A stretch of DNA of 64,000 bases, from positions 124,001 through 188,000 of the forward strand of contig NZ_QYUL01000002.1 of assembly GCF_003590795.1 (NCBI RefSeq), in the 5' to 3' direction. Each line of letters begins with the position of its first letter. The stretch's first letter is position 1. Origin of the DNA: Azospirillum cavernae (GTDB lineage Bacteria; Pseudomonadota; Alphaproteobacteria; Azospirillales; Azospirillaceae). The translations under genes and the position numbers were made by a program. Below are positions 54,792 through 63,362 of this stretch, one piece after another. Below the pieces are notes generated by a model, which had not been told where the DNA came from, ran no database searches, and saw only the letters and a program-made list of their open reading frames with translations.

Positions 54792-56249
54792 TCAATGCTT
54801 TTGCACGGCGTTGACGTCGGCCTCGGTCTTCGGCAGCGCCGCGAGTTCGGCCAGCGTGATCGGCTTGACCGGCGGGCGTAGCCGGTAATAACCGACCTCC
54901 GCCGGAGACACCCCTCGCTCGGCGGCGATCACCTCGGTCACGGTCGGGCCGCAAAGCCGCCCCTGGCACGGCCCCATGCCGCAGCGCAGGAAGGATTTCG
55001 CCTGATTGGGGCCGCTGCACCCCAGCCGCACCGCCTCGCGCACCGCGCCCGCCGTGATCTCCTCGCACCGGCAAACGATGGTGTCGTCGGCGGGCACGCG
55101 GAACGCGGCGCTTGGGCGATAGAGCGTGTCGAGGAAGGCGCGGCCCCGCAAGGCGCGCTCCAGCCCTTCGCGGTGAGGAATGGCGGCGGCGTCACGCTCG
55201 GCCCGGTCGATGCGGCCCAAACGGCGCAGAATGTCGAGCGCGGCGATGCGTCCGGCCTGCTCCGCCGCCACCGCCCCGCCGATCCCGGCGCCGTCGCCCG
55301 CCAGCGACACGCCTTCGACCGACGTCGCGCCCCAATCGTCGGTGGTCGGACGCCAGCAGCGTTGCCCCTCGTCCCACTGCTGGGCGCAGCCGGTGGCGTT
55401 GGCGAGATTCAGATTCGGCACGACGCCGTGATGCAGCAGCAGCGTGTCGGCGGCGAGGCTGCGCTCCTCCTCGTCTCCGCGCCGATAGACGACGGCGGCG
55501 AGCTGGCCCTCCCCCACCGCCCGCAACGCGGTGACGTTGTCGACGACCTTGACCTTGCGGCGGACGTCCAGCAGCAGCTTGGCCCCCTTGCCCAGATAGG
55601 GCGAGCGCAGGAAGCCCGGCAGCAGCGGCAGCGCCGCCCGCCAGTTGGCGCGGGGCGTGGTGTCGAGAATGACGTCAAGCGCGACCCCGGCCCTCAGATA
55701 CTGCCACGCCAGCAGCCACAGCAGCGGCCCGGTTCCCGCCAGCGCCACGCGGCCCGACGGCGCCAGCCCGGAGGTCTTCAGCAAAATCTGCGCCGCCCCG
55801 GCCCCCAGCACACCGGGCAACGTCCAGCCGGGAATGGGAAAGGGCCGTTCCAGGGCGCCGGTCGCCATCAAAACATGGCGCACCGTCAGCATCGACGCCG
55901 CCCCGTCGCGCGACAGGCCGATCTGGAGCGTGCGCTCGCTCGTCCCCGCCGCTGCCGCCGCGTCCTCGTCACGCGGACGGGCGACGCTCCACACCGTGCT
56001 TCCCGGCCAATGAACCGCGCCGCTGTCGCGCAACGGCCCCAGAAGCTCGGCCCCGCGCCAGTAATCCGGACCCAGCACGCGACGGTCGCGCACCGGGGTG
56101 TCGGTGATGGCGCGGTAGATCTGGCCGCCCGCCTCGGGTTGCTCGTCGAGCAGCACGGTGGACAACCCACGCGAGGCCGCCAGGGCCGCCGCCGCCAGAC
56201 CCGCCGGGCCGGACCCGATCACCGCCAGATCGAAATCAGCCGCGCTCAT
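54792..56249 (-). CDS. NAD(P)/FAD oxidoreductase with BFD-type [2Fe-2S] domain, HcnB/OoxA-like
   Basis: The 485-residue protein has an N-terminal dinucleotide fold (VIGSGPAGLAAAALAASRG), a second nucleotide fold in the middle (GRVALAGTGPLLW) and a C-terminal bacterioferredoxin-like cluster domain with IVCRCEEIT, then C-G-M-G-P-C-Q-G-R-L-C. It is the electron-transfer alpha subunit of opine oxidase or HcnABC-type dehydrogenases. Its start overlaps the small 2Fe-2S gene by four bases and its stop lies ten bases before the catalytic subunit. Confidence 0.9.
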   Translation of the reverse strand: MSAADFDLAVIGSGPAGLAAAALAASRGLSTVLLDEQPEAGGQIYRAITDTPVRDRRVLGPDYWRGAELLGPLRDSGAVHWPGSTVWSVARPRDEDAAAAAGTSERTLQIGLSRDGAASMLTVRHVLMATGALERPFPIPGWTLPGVLGAGAAQILLKTSGLAPSGRVALAGTGPLLWLLAWQYLRAGVALDVILDTTPRANWRAALPLLPGFLRSPYLGKGAKLLLDVRRKVKVVDNVTALRAVGEGQLAAVVYRRGDEEERSLAADTLLLHHGVVPNLNLANATGCAQQWDEGQRCWRPTTDDWGATSVEGVSLAGDGAGIGGAVAAEQAGRIAALDILRRLGRIDRAERDAAAIPHREGLERALRGRAFLDTLYRPSAAFRVPADDTIVCRCEEITAGAVREAVRLGCSGPNQAKSFLRCGMGPCQGRLCGPTVTEVIAAERGVSPAEVGYYRLRPPVKPITLAELAALPKTEADVNAVQKH

Positions 56250-56542
56250 CGTTCAACCTCCCGTTTGCCGTCCTGGGTTTCCACCGCCATGCCGGGCGTC
56301 ACGCGCACTTGGCAGCCTTGGCGGTTGCCCGTCCCGTCGATCGTCACCAGACAATCGAAACACACGCCCATCATGCAGTAGGGACCACGCGGCGCGCCCG
56401 ACACCGGGGTGTTGCGGCAGGCGGCGATTCCGTTCGCCAGCAGGGCGGCGGCGACGTTGTCGCCGGATCGGGCCTCGGCCGGGCGGCCATCGATGGTGAA
56501 GGACACGCGGTCGCCCGCGATGTCAGGCAGCCTGCGGAACAT
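56246..56542 (-). CDS. Small (2Fe-2S)-binding subunit, HcnA-like
   Basis: This 98-residue protein is a stand-alone plant-type ferredoxin-like subunit. Cluster cysteines are seen in IAACRNTP, then C-M-M-G-V-C-F-D-C and QGCQVRV. It equals the HcnA subunit of HcnABC-type dehydrogenases or the N-terminal third of sarcosine-oxidase alpha-like proteins. It overlaps the upstream DAO gene by 20 bp and the downstream gene by four, showing tight coupling. Confidence 0.9.
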   Translation of the reverse strand: MFRRLPDIAGDRVSFTIDGRPAEARSGDNVAAALLANGIAACRNTPVSGAPRGPYCMMGVCFDCLVTIDGTGNRQGCQVRVTPGMAVETQDGKREVER

Positions 56543-57671
56543 GGAACCTCCGGGCGCTGAAAACGGTGAACGCGTCGGTCAATCCCCCCGCCGCGATCAG
56601 CGGGGCGAGGACCAGCGCGTGGTTGGAGGCGAGCGTCACGCCGCTGTGGCAGGTGACGACGAAGGCGCCGGGCATGATGGTCGATTGCTCATAGATCGGA
56701 AAACCGTCGGGGCTGAGCACCCGCAACGCCGCCCAACTGCGCACGACGTTCAACTTCGCGAGCAACGGGAAGAACCGAATGGCGCGGGCCGCGATGGCCG
56801 AGGACACGCCGGGTTGCAGCGTCGTGTCGAAACCGGCCTCCTCAAAGCTGTCGCCGATCATCACCCCGCCCTCGTCGGTCTGCCGGACATAGCCGGTGGG
56901 GTGACGCAGGAAGGGCGCGGTCTTTTCGGTGACGATGACGTGACCGCGCTGGGGCCGCACCGGCGCTTCCAGCCCGACCATCGGGGCGAGCCGGGCGCTG
57001 TCATGCCCGGCGGCCAGAACCACCTTTCCGGCCCGGATCTCGCCGCCCGCCGTGGTCAGGCGAAAGCCGTCGTCTTTCGGGTCGATCCGCTCAACCCGAT
57101 GGTTGGGGCGGTAGGCGACGCCGTTGCGCTCCATGCCGCTGTGCAGGGCGCGCAGCAGGCGCAGCGAGTTGCAGTGACCGTCCAGCGGGCAATAGGTGCC
57201 GCCGACCACCTCGGGACCGATGAAGGGCATTTCCTTCAGCAGCGCGGCGCGGTCCATGACTTCGTAAGGGTAGCGCACCATGTCGGGCTGGTTGTGCAGC
57301 CGCATCATGGCGTTGGCGCGGTCCTCCAGGTCCTTGTCCGACAGGGCGGGCATGAAGCCGCCGGGCCGTCGATAAGCAATGTCCACCCCGGTCTGCTCGC
57401 GCAGCGTCTCGGCGAAGCCGCCCCAGGAATCGGTCGCGGCCTTGGTCCAACCGGCGTATTCCGGCATCCCCAGCCCCTTGCCCTGCAACCAGACCAAGGC
57501 GAAGTTGCCGCGCGAGGGGCGCACCGCGACGTCGCCCTCGTCCAGCACCGCCACCTTTTGCCCGGTTTGCCCCAGGCCCCAGGCCAGCGCCGTTCCGACC
57601 AGCCCGCCGCCGACCACCACGATGTCGAAGTCTTCGCCCCGATTGGCCTTGCCCTGATTGGGCTGCGTCAT
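56523..57671 (-). CDS. Second DAO-family FAD-dependent oxidoreductase
   Basis: This 382-residue flavoprotein begins with FDIVVVGGGLVGTALAWGLGQTG and ends with a DAO-type SGVTLASNHALVLAPLIAAGG segment. It differs clearly from the HcnC-like protein of the same operon, so the pathway may oxidise two amines in turn or two stereoisomers. ATG 57671 gives the family start. It is the first gene of the oxidase-RidA operon; its promoter region holds a candidate LysR operator (57872-57890). Confidence 0.87.
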   Translation of the reverse strand: MTQPNQGKANRGEDFDIVVVGGGLVGTALAWGLGQTGQKVAVLDEGDVAVRPSRGNFALVWLQGKGLGMPEYAGWTKAATDSWGGFAETLREQTGVDIAYRRPGGFMPALSDKDLEDRANAMMRLHNQPDMVRYPYEVMDRAALLKEMPFIGPEVVGGTYCPLDGHCNSLRLLRALHSGMERNGVAYRPNHRVERIDPKDDGFRLTTAGGEIRAGKVVLAAGHDSARLAPMVGLEAPVRPQRGHVIVTEKTAPFLRHPTGYVRQTDEGGVMIGDSFEEAGFDTTLQPGVSSAIAARAIRFFPLLAKLNVVRSWAALRVLSPDGFPIYEQSTIMPGAFVVTCHSGVTLASNHALVLAPLIAAGGLTDAFTVFSARRFHVPQAA

Positions 57672-57724
57672 GATTCCCACTCCCGTCCTCGACCTTGTGG
57701 CGTTCTTGCGCCGTCTCCGCGTCC

Positions 57725-57763
57725 CCCCCTCCCCCCGGGGACAGGGTTGGGATCAGGGGGGAA
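57725..57763. repeat. REP-like GC-rich repeat fragment
   Basis: Read on the minus strand, the run CCTGATCCCAACCCTGTCCC followed by GGGGGGAG matches the style of dispersed palindromic repeats of GC-rich proteobacteria. Only a partial copy is present, upstream of the DAO operon. Confidence 0.35.
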
Positions 57764-57871
57764 ATCGCGGCGGCGGAACGCTGGATTGTGCGCTTGGAAG
57801 AACAGGCCACCGTTATGCTTGCGGCAGCATCGTCGGCGAACTTATAACTGTCAAATCAGATAGGAGGGGGT

Positions 57872-57890
57872 ATTCATGCGTGAATGTTAT
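57872..57890. promoter_or_regulatory. Candidate LysR operator, site 1
   Basis: On the minus strand this reads ATAACATTCACGCATGAAT, containing the dyad ATTC-N6-GAAT. It matches site 2 (58875-58893) at 17 of 19 positions. It sits 45 bp before the LysR start and about 200 bp before the divergent oxidase operon, suiting both autoregulation and control of the oxidases. Confidence 0.6.
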
Positions 57891-57934
57891 GTACGGCCCC
57901 CGACAGGGCGCGGCGCGGCAAGGGGACGGACGGC

Positions 57935-58858
57935 ATGATAAATCCACGGCAGATTGAGGCGTTCCGCGCCGTCATGCTGACCGGCGGCATCACCTCGGCG
58001 GCGGAGTTGATGAACATCTCCCAACCAGCGGTCAGCCGCCTCATCAGCGACCTGCAACACGCCTTGAAGCTGACGCTGTTCGAACGGCGCGGACCGCGCA
58101 TCGCGCCCACCAGCGAAGCGATGTCGCTGTTCCAGGTGGTTGACCGTTCCTTCGTCGGGCTGGACTTGATCGAGCAAACCGCCCGCGATCTGACGGCAAG
58201 GCGCAGCGGCGCCTTGCGCGTCGCCTCCATGCCCGCGCTGGGCGTCGGCTTTCTGCCGCGCTACGTCGCGCGTTTCCTGGCCGAACGGCCAAAGGTGGAC
58301 ATCGCCCTGCGCGGCAGCACCTCGCCGATCATCCTCGATTGGGTGGCGACCGGGCAGTGCGAGCTGGGTTTCGCCCACACACCCATCGACCACGCCGCCG
58401 TGCTGACCGAAAAGCTGGTGGGGCTGCCCGCCGTCGCCATTTTGCCGCCGGGTCATCCGCTGACCGCCAAGGACGTGCTGACGCCCCAGGATTTCGCCGG
58501 GGAGCGGTTCATCTCCACCACGCCGCCGACGTTGCTGCGCTACCGCATCGACACCATTTTCGCTGACCATGACGTCTCCCGCATCATGCGGACGGAGGTG
58601 CAATTGACGATGAGCGCCTGCGCCATGGTCGCCGCCGGTTATGGCGTGTCGATCGTCGATCCCTTCACCGCCTGCGAATACACCGGGCATGGGCTGGTCA
58701 TGCGCCCCTTCGCCCCGCGCGTCGCCTTCGACCTCGCCATTCTGCGGTCGGCGCAGATCCCGCTGTCGATGATCGCTGAGGATTTCCTGGCCGGTTTCCA
58801 GGAAGACGTGAAACGCTTCCGCGCCGAGATTGGCGACCTTGACGAGGCCCCGAAGTGA
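57935..58858 (+). CDS. LysR-family regulator, NocR/OccR-like
   Basis: The 307-residue regulator has an N-terminal helix-turn-helix, RQIEAFRAVMLTGGITSAAE then LMNISQPAVSRLISDLQ, closely in the style of the opine regulators NocR and OccR. The effector domain follows (ALRVASMPALGVGFLPRYV). ATG 57935 has AAGGGG about nine bases upstream; a longer frame is not family-like. It lies between the divergent oxidase operon and the same-strand importer operon, with near-identical operator-like sites in front of both, so it probably controls both. Confidence 0.9.
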   Translation: MINPRQIEAFRAVMLTGGITSAAELMNISQPAVSRLISDLQHALKLTLFERRGPRIAPTSEAMSLFQVVDRSFVGLDLIEQTARDLTARRSGALRVASMPALGVGFLPRYVARFLAERPKVDIALRGSTSPIILDWVATGQCELGFAHTPIDHAAVLTEKLVGLPAVAILPPGHPLTAKDVLTPQDFAGERFISTTPPTLLRYRIDTIFADHDVSRIMRTEVQLTMSACAMVAAGYGVSIVDPFTACEYTGHGLVMRPFAPRVAFDLAILRSAQIPLSMIAEDFLAGFQEDVKRFRAEIGDLDEAPK

Positions 58859-58874
58859 TTGGGAAGGCGGAATT

Positions 58875-58893
58875 ATAACATTCCCGGATGAAT
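58875..58893. promoter_or_regulatory. Candidate LysR operator, site 2
   Basis: The plus strand reads ATAACATTCCCGGATGAAT, with the dyad ATTC-N6-GAAT and 17/19 identity to site 1 in the opposite orientation. It is 132 bp before the importer's binding-protein gene. Confidence 0.6.
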
Positions 58894-59024
58894 GATGGCG
58901 GGAATTCGATTTGACGGTTATGTGATCGCGCCGCCACCCTGCATCGGCGTCACGAACACGCGACGGCCAGCGCCCAAGACACGGCGCAAGCGCCGATGAA
59001 CAGGGACAAGAAGGAGATCAGACG

Positions 59025-60059
59025 ATGCGGTCGATGGTGTGCGGCTTGATGGCGACGACGGCCCTGTGGTGCGGCGCGGCGCTGGCCCAGGACAAGACGA
59101 TCTATGTCGCGGCCTATGGCGGCTCCTTTGAGCAGACCATGCGCAAGGAGGTCATTCCCGCCTTCGAGAAGGCCACCGGCGTGAAGGTCGAGTATGTCGC
59201 CGGGAACTCGACCGACAACCTCGCCAAGCTCCAGGCGCAGAAGGGCAACCAGCAGATCGACGTCGTCATCCTCGACGATGGCCCGATGTATCAGGCGGTG
59301 GCGCTGGGCTTCTGCGCCGATCTGGCCAAGGCCCCGGTCTATGACCAGCTCTATGATCTGGCGACGATGCCCTCGGGGAAGGCGGTCAATTTCGGCGCGG
59401 TCGGCACCGGCATCGTCTACAACAAGACCTATTTCGAGGAAAACAAGCTCACGCCGCCGTCCTCTTGGAAGGACATCGAGGATCCGGCCTTCAAAAAGAA
59501 GCTGGTGATTCCGCCGATCAACAACAGCTACGGCCTGCACGCGCTGGTGATGATGGCGCGGCTGAACGGCGGCGGCGAAAAGGCCATCGACCCCGGTTTC
59601 AAAGAGTTCAAGGACAAGATCAACCCCAACGTTCTGGCCTATGAACCCTCGCCCGGCAAGATGACGGAGCTGTTCCAGAGCAATCAGGCGGTCGTCGCCG
59701 TTTGGGGGTCGGGCCGCGCCAAGGCGTTGGCCGACACCGGCTTCCCCGCCGCCTTCGTCTATCCCAAGGAGGGCGGCGTCGTGCTCGGCTCCGCCGCCTG
59801 CCAGATCCCCGGCAGCAAGAACGCCGCCGAGGCCCAAGCCTTCATCCAGCACATGCTGGCGGTCGAGGCGCAAACCTCGCTGGCGGTCAGCGCCGGGTTC
59901 GGCCCGGTCAACAAGACGGTGGAACTGCCCGCCGACAAGCAGGTCGGCATTCCCTACGGCCCGGAACAGATTGGCAAGCTGCTGGTCGTCGATTGGGCCA
60001 CCATCAACGCGAATCGCGAAGTCTGGAACAAGCGCTGGACCCGCGAAATCGAGCGTTGA
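59025..60059 (+). CDS. Polyamine/opine-type ABC transporter substrate-binding protein
   Basis: The 344-residue periplasmic protein has a signal peptide ending near ALAQ (residue 22) and the PotD/extracellular-solute-binding family layout, beginning IYVAAYGGSFEQTMRKEVIPAFE. Such proteins serve Pot-type importers for polyamines, and also for agropine/mannopine-type opines. AAGGAG lies about nine bases before the start. It is the first gene of a four-gene importer operon; a hairpin follows its stop. Confidence 0.9.
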   Translation: MRSMVCGLMATTALWCGAALAQDKTIYVAAYGGSFEQTMRKEVIPAFEKATGVKVEYVAGNSTDNLAKLQAQKGNQQIDVVILDDGPMYQAVALGFCADLAKAPVYDQLYDLATMPSGKAVNFGAVGTGIVYNKTYFEENKLTPPSSWKDIEDPAFKKKLVIPPINNSYGLHALVMMARLNGGGEKAIDPGFKEFKDKINPNVLAYEPSPGKMTELFQSNQAVVAVWGSGRAKALADTGFPAAFVYPKEGGVVLGSAACQIPGSKNAAEAQAFIQHMLAVEAQTSLAVSAGFGPVNKTVELPADKQVGIPYGPEQIGKLLVVDWATINANREVWNKRWTREIER

Positions 60060-60068
60060 CGTTTGAAA

Positions 60069-60096
60069 GGCTCCTCTCCCGTCGCGGAGAGGAGCC
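60069..60096 (+). other. Intercistronic hairpin after the binding-protein gene
   Basis: A perfect 11-bp stem, GGCTCCTCTCC / GGAGAGGAGCC, with a 6-base loop sits nine bases after the binding-protein stop and 22 bp before the ATPase start. Such hairpins keep binding-protein mRNA more abundant than the downstream transporter mRNA. There is no U tract. Confidence 0.7.
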
Positions 60097-60118
60097 TTAT
60101 AGGCCCGGAGATGACGGC

Positions 60119-61168
60119 ATGCCTTACTTGGTTCTCGACCAACTGACCAAACGCTTCACCGGCTGGACCGCCGTGGACGCGCTGTCGCTCACGGTGGAGC
60201 AGGGGGAGTTGATTTCCCTGCTGGGGCCGTCGGGCTGCGGCAAGACCACGACCTTGCAGATGATCGCCGGATTCCTCGATCCCAACGCCGGACGCATCAC
60301 GCTGAACGGTCAGGATCTGCTGGCGAAGAAGCCGAACGAGCGCGGCCTCGGCATCGTCTTTCAAAGCTACGCCCTGTTCCCCCACATGACCGCCGCTGAG
60401 AATGTCGCCTTCGGGCTGGAGATGCGCAACGTCACCCGCGCCGACCGCGACCGCATGGTCGCCGACGCGCTGAAGCTGGTCGGGCTGGACAGCTACGGCG
60501 ACCGTTACCCCCGCCGCATGTCGGGCGGCCAACAGCAGCGCGTCGCCTTGGCCCGCGCGCTGGTCATCAAGCCGAACCTGCTGTTGCTGGACGAACCGCT
60601 GTCCAACCTCGACGCCAAGATGCGCGAAGAAATGCAGATCGAGCTGCGCCGCATCCAGCGCAGCGTCGGCACCACGATGATTCTCGTCACCCACGACCAA
60701 TCGGAAGCGATGGCGCTGTCCGACCGCGTCGTGGTGTTGAACAAGGGCCGCATCCAGCAGGTCGCCACCCCGCAAGAGGCGTATGACCGCCCGGCCAACG
60801 CCTTCGTCGCGAATTTCCTTGGGCGCACCAACCTGCTGCCGGGCCTTGTCGAACAGACCGCGCAGGGCGTCAGCATCGCCGTCGCCGACGCGCGTTGGCC
60901 CGTCTTGCAGTCCGTCCCGCCGGGGCCGGGGGCGCTGGCCGTCCGCCCGGAAAAAATCAGCTTCGTCGCCGAAGCCGGTCTCAGCGGAATCGTTCAGGCC
61001 CGCGTCTTCCAAGGCACGCAATGGTTGTTCGAGGTTGAAACCGCCGCCGGACGCATGATGGTGATCCGCCAGCATGACGGCGGCGTCCTGCCCAACGAGC
61101 GCGAGCGCGTGATGGTCGGCTGGCGCCCGGAAGACATGGCGGTGATGCCCGCCCAGGAGGCGGCATGA
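60119..61168 (+). CDS. ABC transporter ATPase, PotA type
   Basis: This 349-residue ATPase powers the importer. It has Walker A GPSGCGKTTT, Q-loop FQSYALFPHMT, signature MSGGQQQR, Walker B LLLLDEPLSNLD and the switch His in VTHDQSEAM, plus a C-terminal TOBE regulatory domain (LAVRPEKI). ATG 60119 is the family start. Its stop overlaps the first permease start (ATGA). Confidence 0.95.
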   Translation: MPYLVLDQLTKRFTGWTAVDALSLTVEQGELISLLGPSGCGKTTTLQMIAGFLDPNAGRITLNGQDLLAKKPNERGLGIVFQSYALFPHMTAAENVAFGLEMRNVTRADRDRMVADALKLVGLDSYGDRYPRRMSGGQQQRVALARALVIKPNLLLLDEPLSNLDAKMREEMQIELRRIQRSVGTTMILVTHDQSEAMALSDRVVVLNKGRIQQVATPQEAYDRPANAFVANFLGRTNLLPGLVEQTAQGVSIAVADARWPVLQSVPPGPGALAVRPEKISFVAEAGLSGIVQARVFQGTQWLFEVETAAGRMMVIRQHDGGVLPNERERVMVGWRPEDMAVMPAQEAA

Positions 61169-62112
61169 CCATGGCGGCTCCCGACGACGCCACCCTCGAC
61201 GCCGCCGACGGCGCCACGCCCTCCCCCGCCGTCGCCCCCGCGCCAATGCGGGCGGGCGAACGCTGGTCCTGGACGCCCTATCTGCTCAGCCTGCCCGGAA
61301 TCGCGCTCTGCGCGGTGTTCCTGCTGGTCCCGCTGGCGATGACGGCGCTGCTGTCGCTGAACAGCTTCAGTTTCTACGGCGGCATCGCCGATGTCTGGAA
61401 ACTCGACAATTACGCCGACATCCTGGCCGACAGCTATTTCCACGAAATCTTCCTGCGCACCTTCCGCATCGCCGCGCTGGTGACGCTGTTTTGCGCGGCG
61501 CTGGGCGCGCCGCAGGCCTACATCCTGCGCCGCATGACCGCGCCTTGGCGCAGCCTGTGTTTGTTGATCGTGCTGGGGCCGCTGCTGATTTCGGTGGTGT
61601 CGCGCACGCTGGGTTGGGCCTTGCTTCTGGGGTCGACCGGGCTTTTGAATCAGGGGCTGCTGGCGCTGGGTCTGATCGCCACCCCCATCGAGTTCATGTA
61701 CACGGAAACCGGCGTGGTCATCGCCTTGATCCATGTGTTGGTCCCCTTCATGGTGCTGTCGGTCTGGGCCTCGCTGCAACGGCTGGATCCGCAGGTCGAA
61801 AACGCCGCCATGTCGCTCGGCGCCGGTCCCACCACGGTGTTGCGCCGGATCGTCTTTCCGCAGATCGTGCCGGGCATCCTGTCAGGCTCGATCATCGTCT
61901 TCGCGCTGGCCGCCAGCGCCTTCGCCACCCCGGCGATCATCGGCGGGCGGCGGCTGAAGGTCGCGGCGACGCTGGCCTACGACGAGTTCCTCAACACGCT
62001 GAACTGGCCGCTGGGCGCCACGGTGGCGATCCTGCTGCTGCTCGCCAACATCGTCATCATCGTCGGCTGCAACCGTCTGGTCGAACGGCGCTACAAACAG
62101 GTGTTTGAATGA
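61165..62112 (+). CDS. ABC transporter permease, PotB type
   Basis: The 315-residue inner-membrane permease has about six hydrophobic segments and the EAA-like loop ENAAMSLGAGPTTVLRRIVFPQIVPGI that docks with the ATPase. The N-terminal 35 residues are Ala/Pro-rich and probably cytoplasmic. Four-base overlaps with both neighbours show a tightly coupled operon. Confidence 0.93.
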   Translation: MTMAAPDDATLDAADGATPSPAVAPAPMRAGERWSWTPYLLSLPGIALCAVFLLVPLAMTALLSLNSFSFYGGIADVWKLDNYADILADSYFHEIFLRTFRIAALVTLFCAALGAPQAYILRRMTAPWRSLCLLIVLGPLLISVVSRTLGWALLLGSTGLLNQGLLALGLIATPIEFMYTETGVVIALIHVLVPFMVLSVWASLQRLDPQVENAAMSLGAGPTTVLRRIVFPQIVPGILSGSIIVFALAASAFATPAIIGGRRLKVAATLAYDEFLNTLNWPLGATVAILLLLANIVIIVGCNRLVERRYKQVFE

Positions 62113-62909
62113 ACCGCAATGGGCCGCTCGCGCTGATCTTCAACGCGCTGTTTCTCGGGTTCCTGCTGGCGCCGATCCTGGTGGTGTGCGCCGTGGCCTT
62201 CACGCCGGACGGTTATCTGTCGCTGCCGACCAAGGGCGTGTCGCTGCGCTGGTTCAAGGCCATCGGCGACAACCCGGAATTCGTCCGCGCCTTCAAAGAC
62301 AGCCTGCTGTTGGGCGTCGCCTCCTCGACCTTGGCGATCATCGTGGCGGTTCCGGCCGCGCTCGCCATCGCCCGCCACAAATTCCCCGGACGCGAGGCGG
62401 TGCAGGCGCTGTTTCTGTCGCCCCTGATGGTGCCGCACATCGTGCTGGGCATCGCCTTTTTGCGCTTCTTCACGCAAATCGGCTTGGGCGGAACCTTCGT
62501 CGGGCTGGTGTTGAGCCACGTCGTCATCATCCTGCCCTTCGCGTTGCGGCTGATCCTGGCGGCCTCCACCGGGATGGACCGCTCCATCGAAAACGCGGCG
62601 GCCTCGCTCGGCGCGTCGGCCTGGACCAGCTTCCGCCGGGTGACGCTGCCCTTGATCCTGCCCGGCGTCGCCAGCGGCTGGGTTCTGGCCTTCATCAACA
62701 GCTTCGACGAGGTGACGATGACCGTCTTCATCGCCTCCCCCGAAACCACCACCCTGCCCGTCCGTCTGTTCCTTTACATTCAGGACAACATCGACCCGCT
62801 GGTCGCGGCGGTGTCAGCCCTGCTGATTTTCATGACGGTCGCCGCCATGCTGGTGTTGGACCGCGTGTATGGGCTGGAGCGGCTGCTGGTTGGACGCGGG
62901 CGGGACTGA
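62109..62909 (+). CDS. ABC transporter permease, PotC type
   Basis: The 266-residue permease has six hydrophobic segments and the EAA loop ENAAASLGASAWTSFRRVTLPLILPGV. It completes the importer with the PotB-type subunit. It is the last gene of the operon; no clear terminator follows. Confidence 0.93.
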   Translation: MNRNGPLALIFNALFLGFLLAPILVVCAVAFTPDGYLSLPTKGVSLRWFKAIGDNPEFVRAFKDSLLLGVASSTLAIIVAVPAALAIARHKFPGREAVQALFLSPLMVPHIVLGIAFLRFFTQIGLGGTFVGLVLSHVVIILPFALRLILAASTGMDRSIENAAASLGASAWTSFRRVTLPLILPGVASGWVLAFINSFDEVTMTVFIASPETTTLPVRLFLYIQDNIDPLVAAVSALLIFMTVAAMLVLDRVYGLERLLVGRGRD

Positions 62910-63040
62910 CATTGCCCAACGGCACGGTCGCGCTGAACGTTGTCGAACGCGCGGCCTCACCCGTTCAAAGACGCTCCGCCGTTGCGCGCGTCGAGTCCTA
63001 TAAAAAGATTGTAACCCATTCCACGTTGTAATCGTTCTAA

Positions 63041-63340
63041 ATGAACGTCATGATCGGCAACGACAAGGCGCAACCCGCTGTTTCCTGTTTGGAGTGGCTG
63101 ATGCTGGAGCCGTCCGCGATCCGCCGGGCCATTGACGAGGTGGAGCTTGCGGTTGAAAACCTGCCGCCCGACCGCCCGACTCCGGTTCAAAGCGGATCGG
63201 CGCTTGGGAAACTCTACACCGTTTATGCGCAAAGCGTGCTGAACGCCCACGGAATCATGGCGGATCTCGACGATCTGTGCTGCCAATGCTGCCGGGTCTG
63301 CCCACCCGGCGACTGTTTCCGGGACCGCAACCGGGCTTGA
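63041..63340 (+). CDS. Small Cys-rich protein, unknown function
   Basis: The 99-residue frame has codon usage like its neighbours and a helical N-terminal two-thirds. It ends with seven cysteines in about 25 residues (CCQCCRVCPPGDC), a possible metal or cluster site. The upstream 40 bp are AT-rich, suggesting its own promoter. No family is recognised; an antisense frame here is judged a shadow. Confidence 0.5.
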   Translation: MNVMIGNDKAQPAVSCLEWLMLEPSAIRRAIDEVELAVENLPPDRPTPVQSGSALGKLYTVYAQSVLNAHGIMADLDDLCCQCCRVCPPGDCFRDRNRA

Positions 63341-63362
63341 ATCAAGCGGGGCGCATCGCGCC

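Noticed and set aside
62957-63286. 109-residue minus-strand gene
   Set aside because: It overlaps the Cys-rich frame, has shadow-like composition and no ribosome site; the plus-strand frame has better codon usage.
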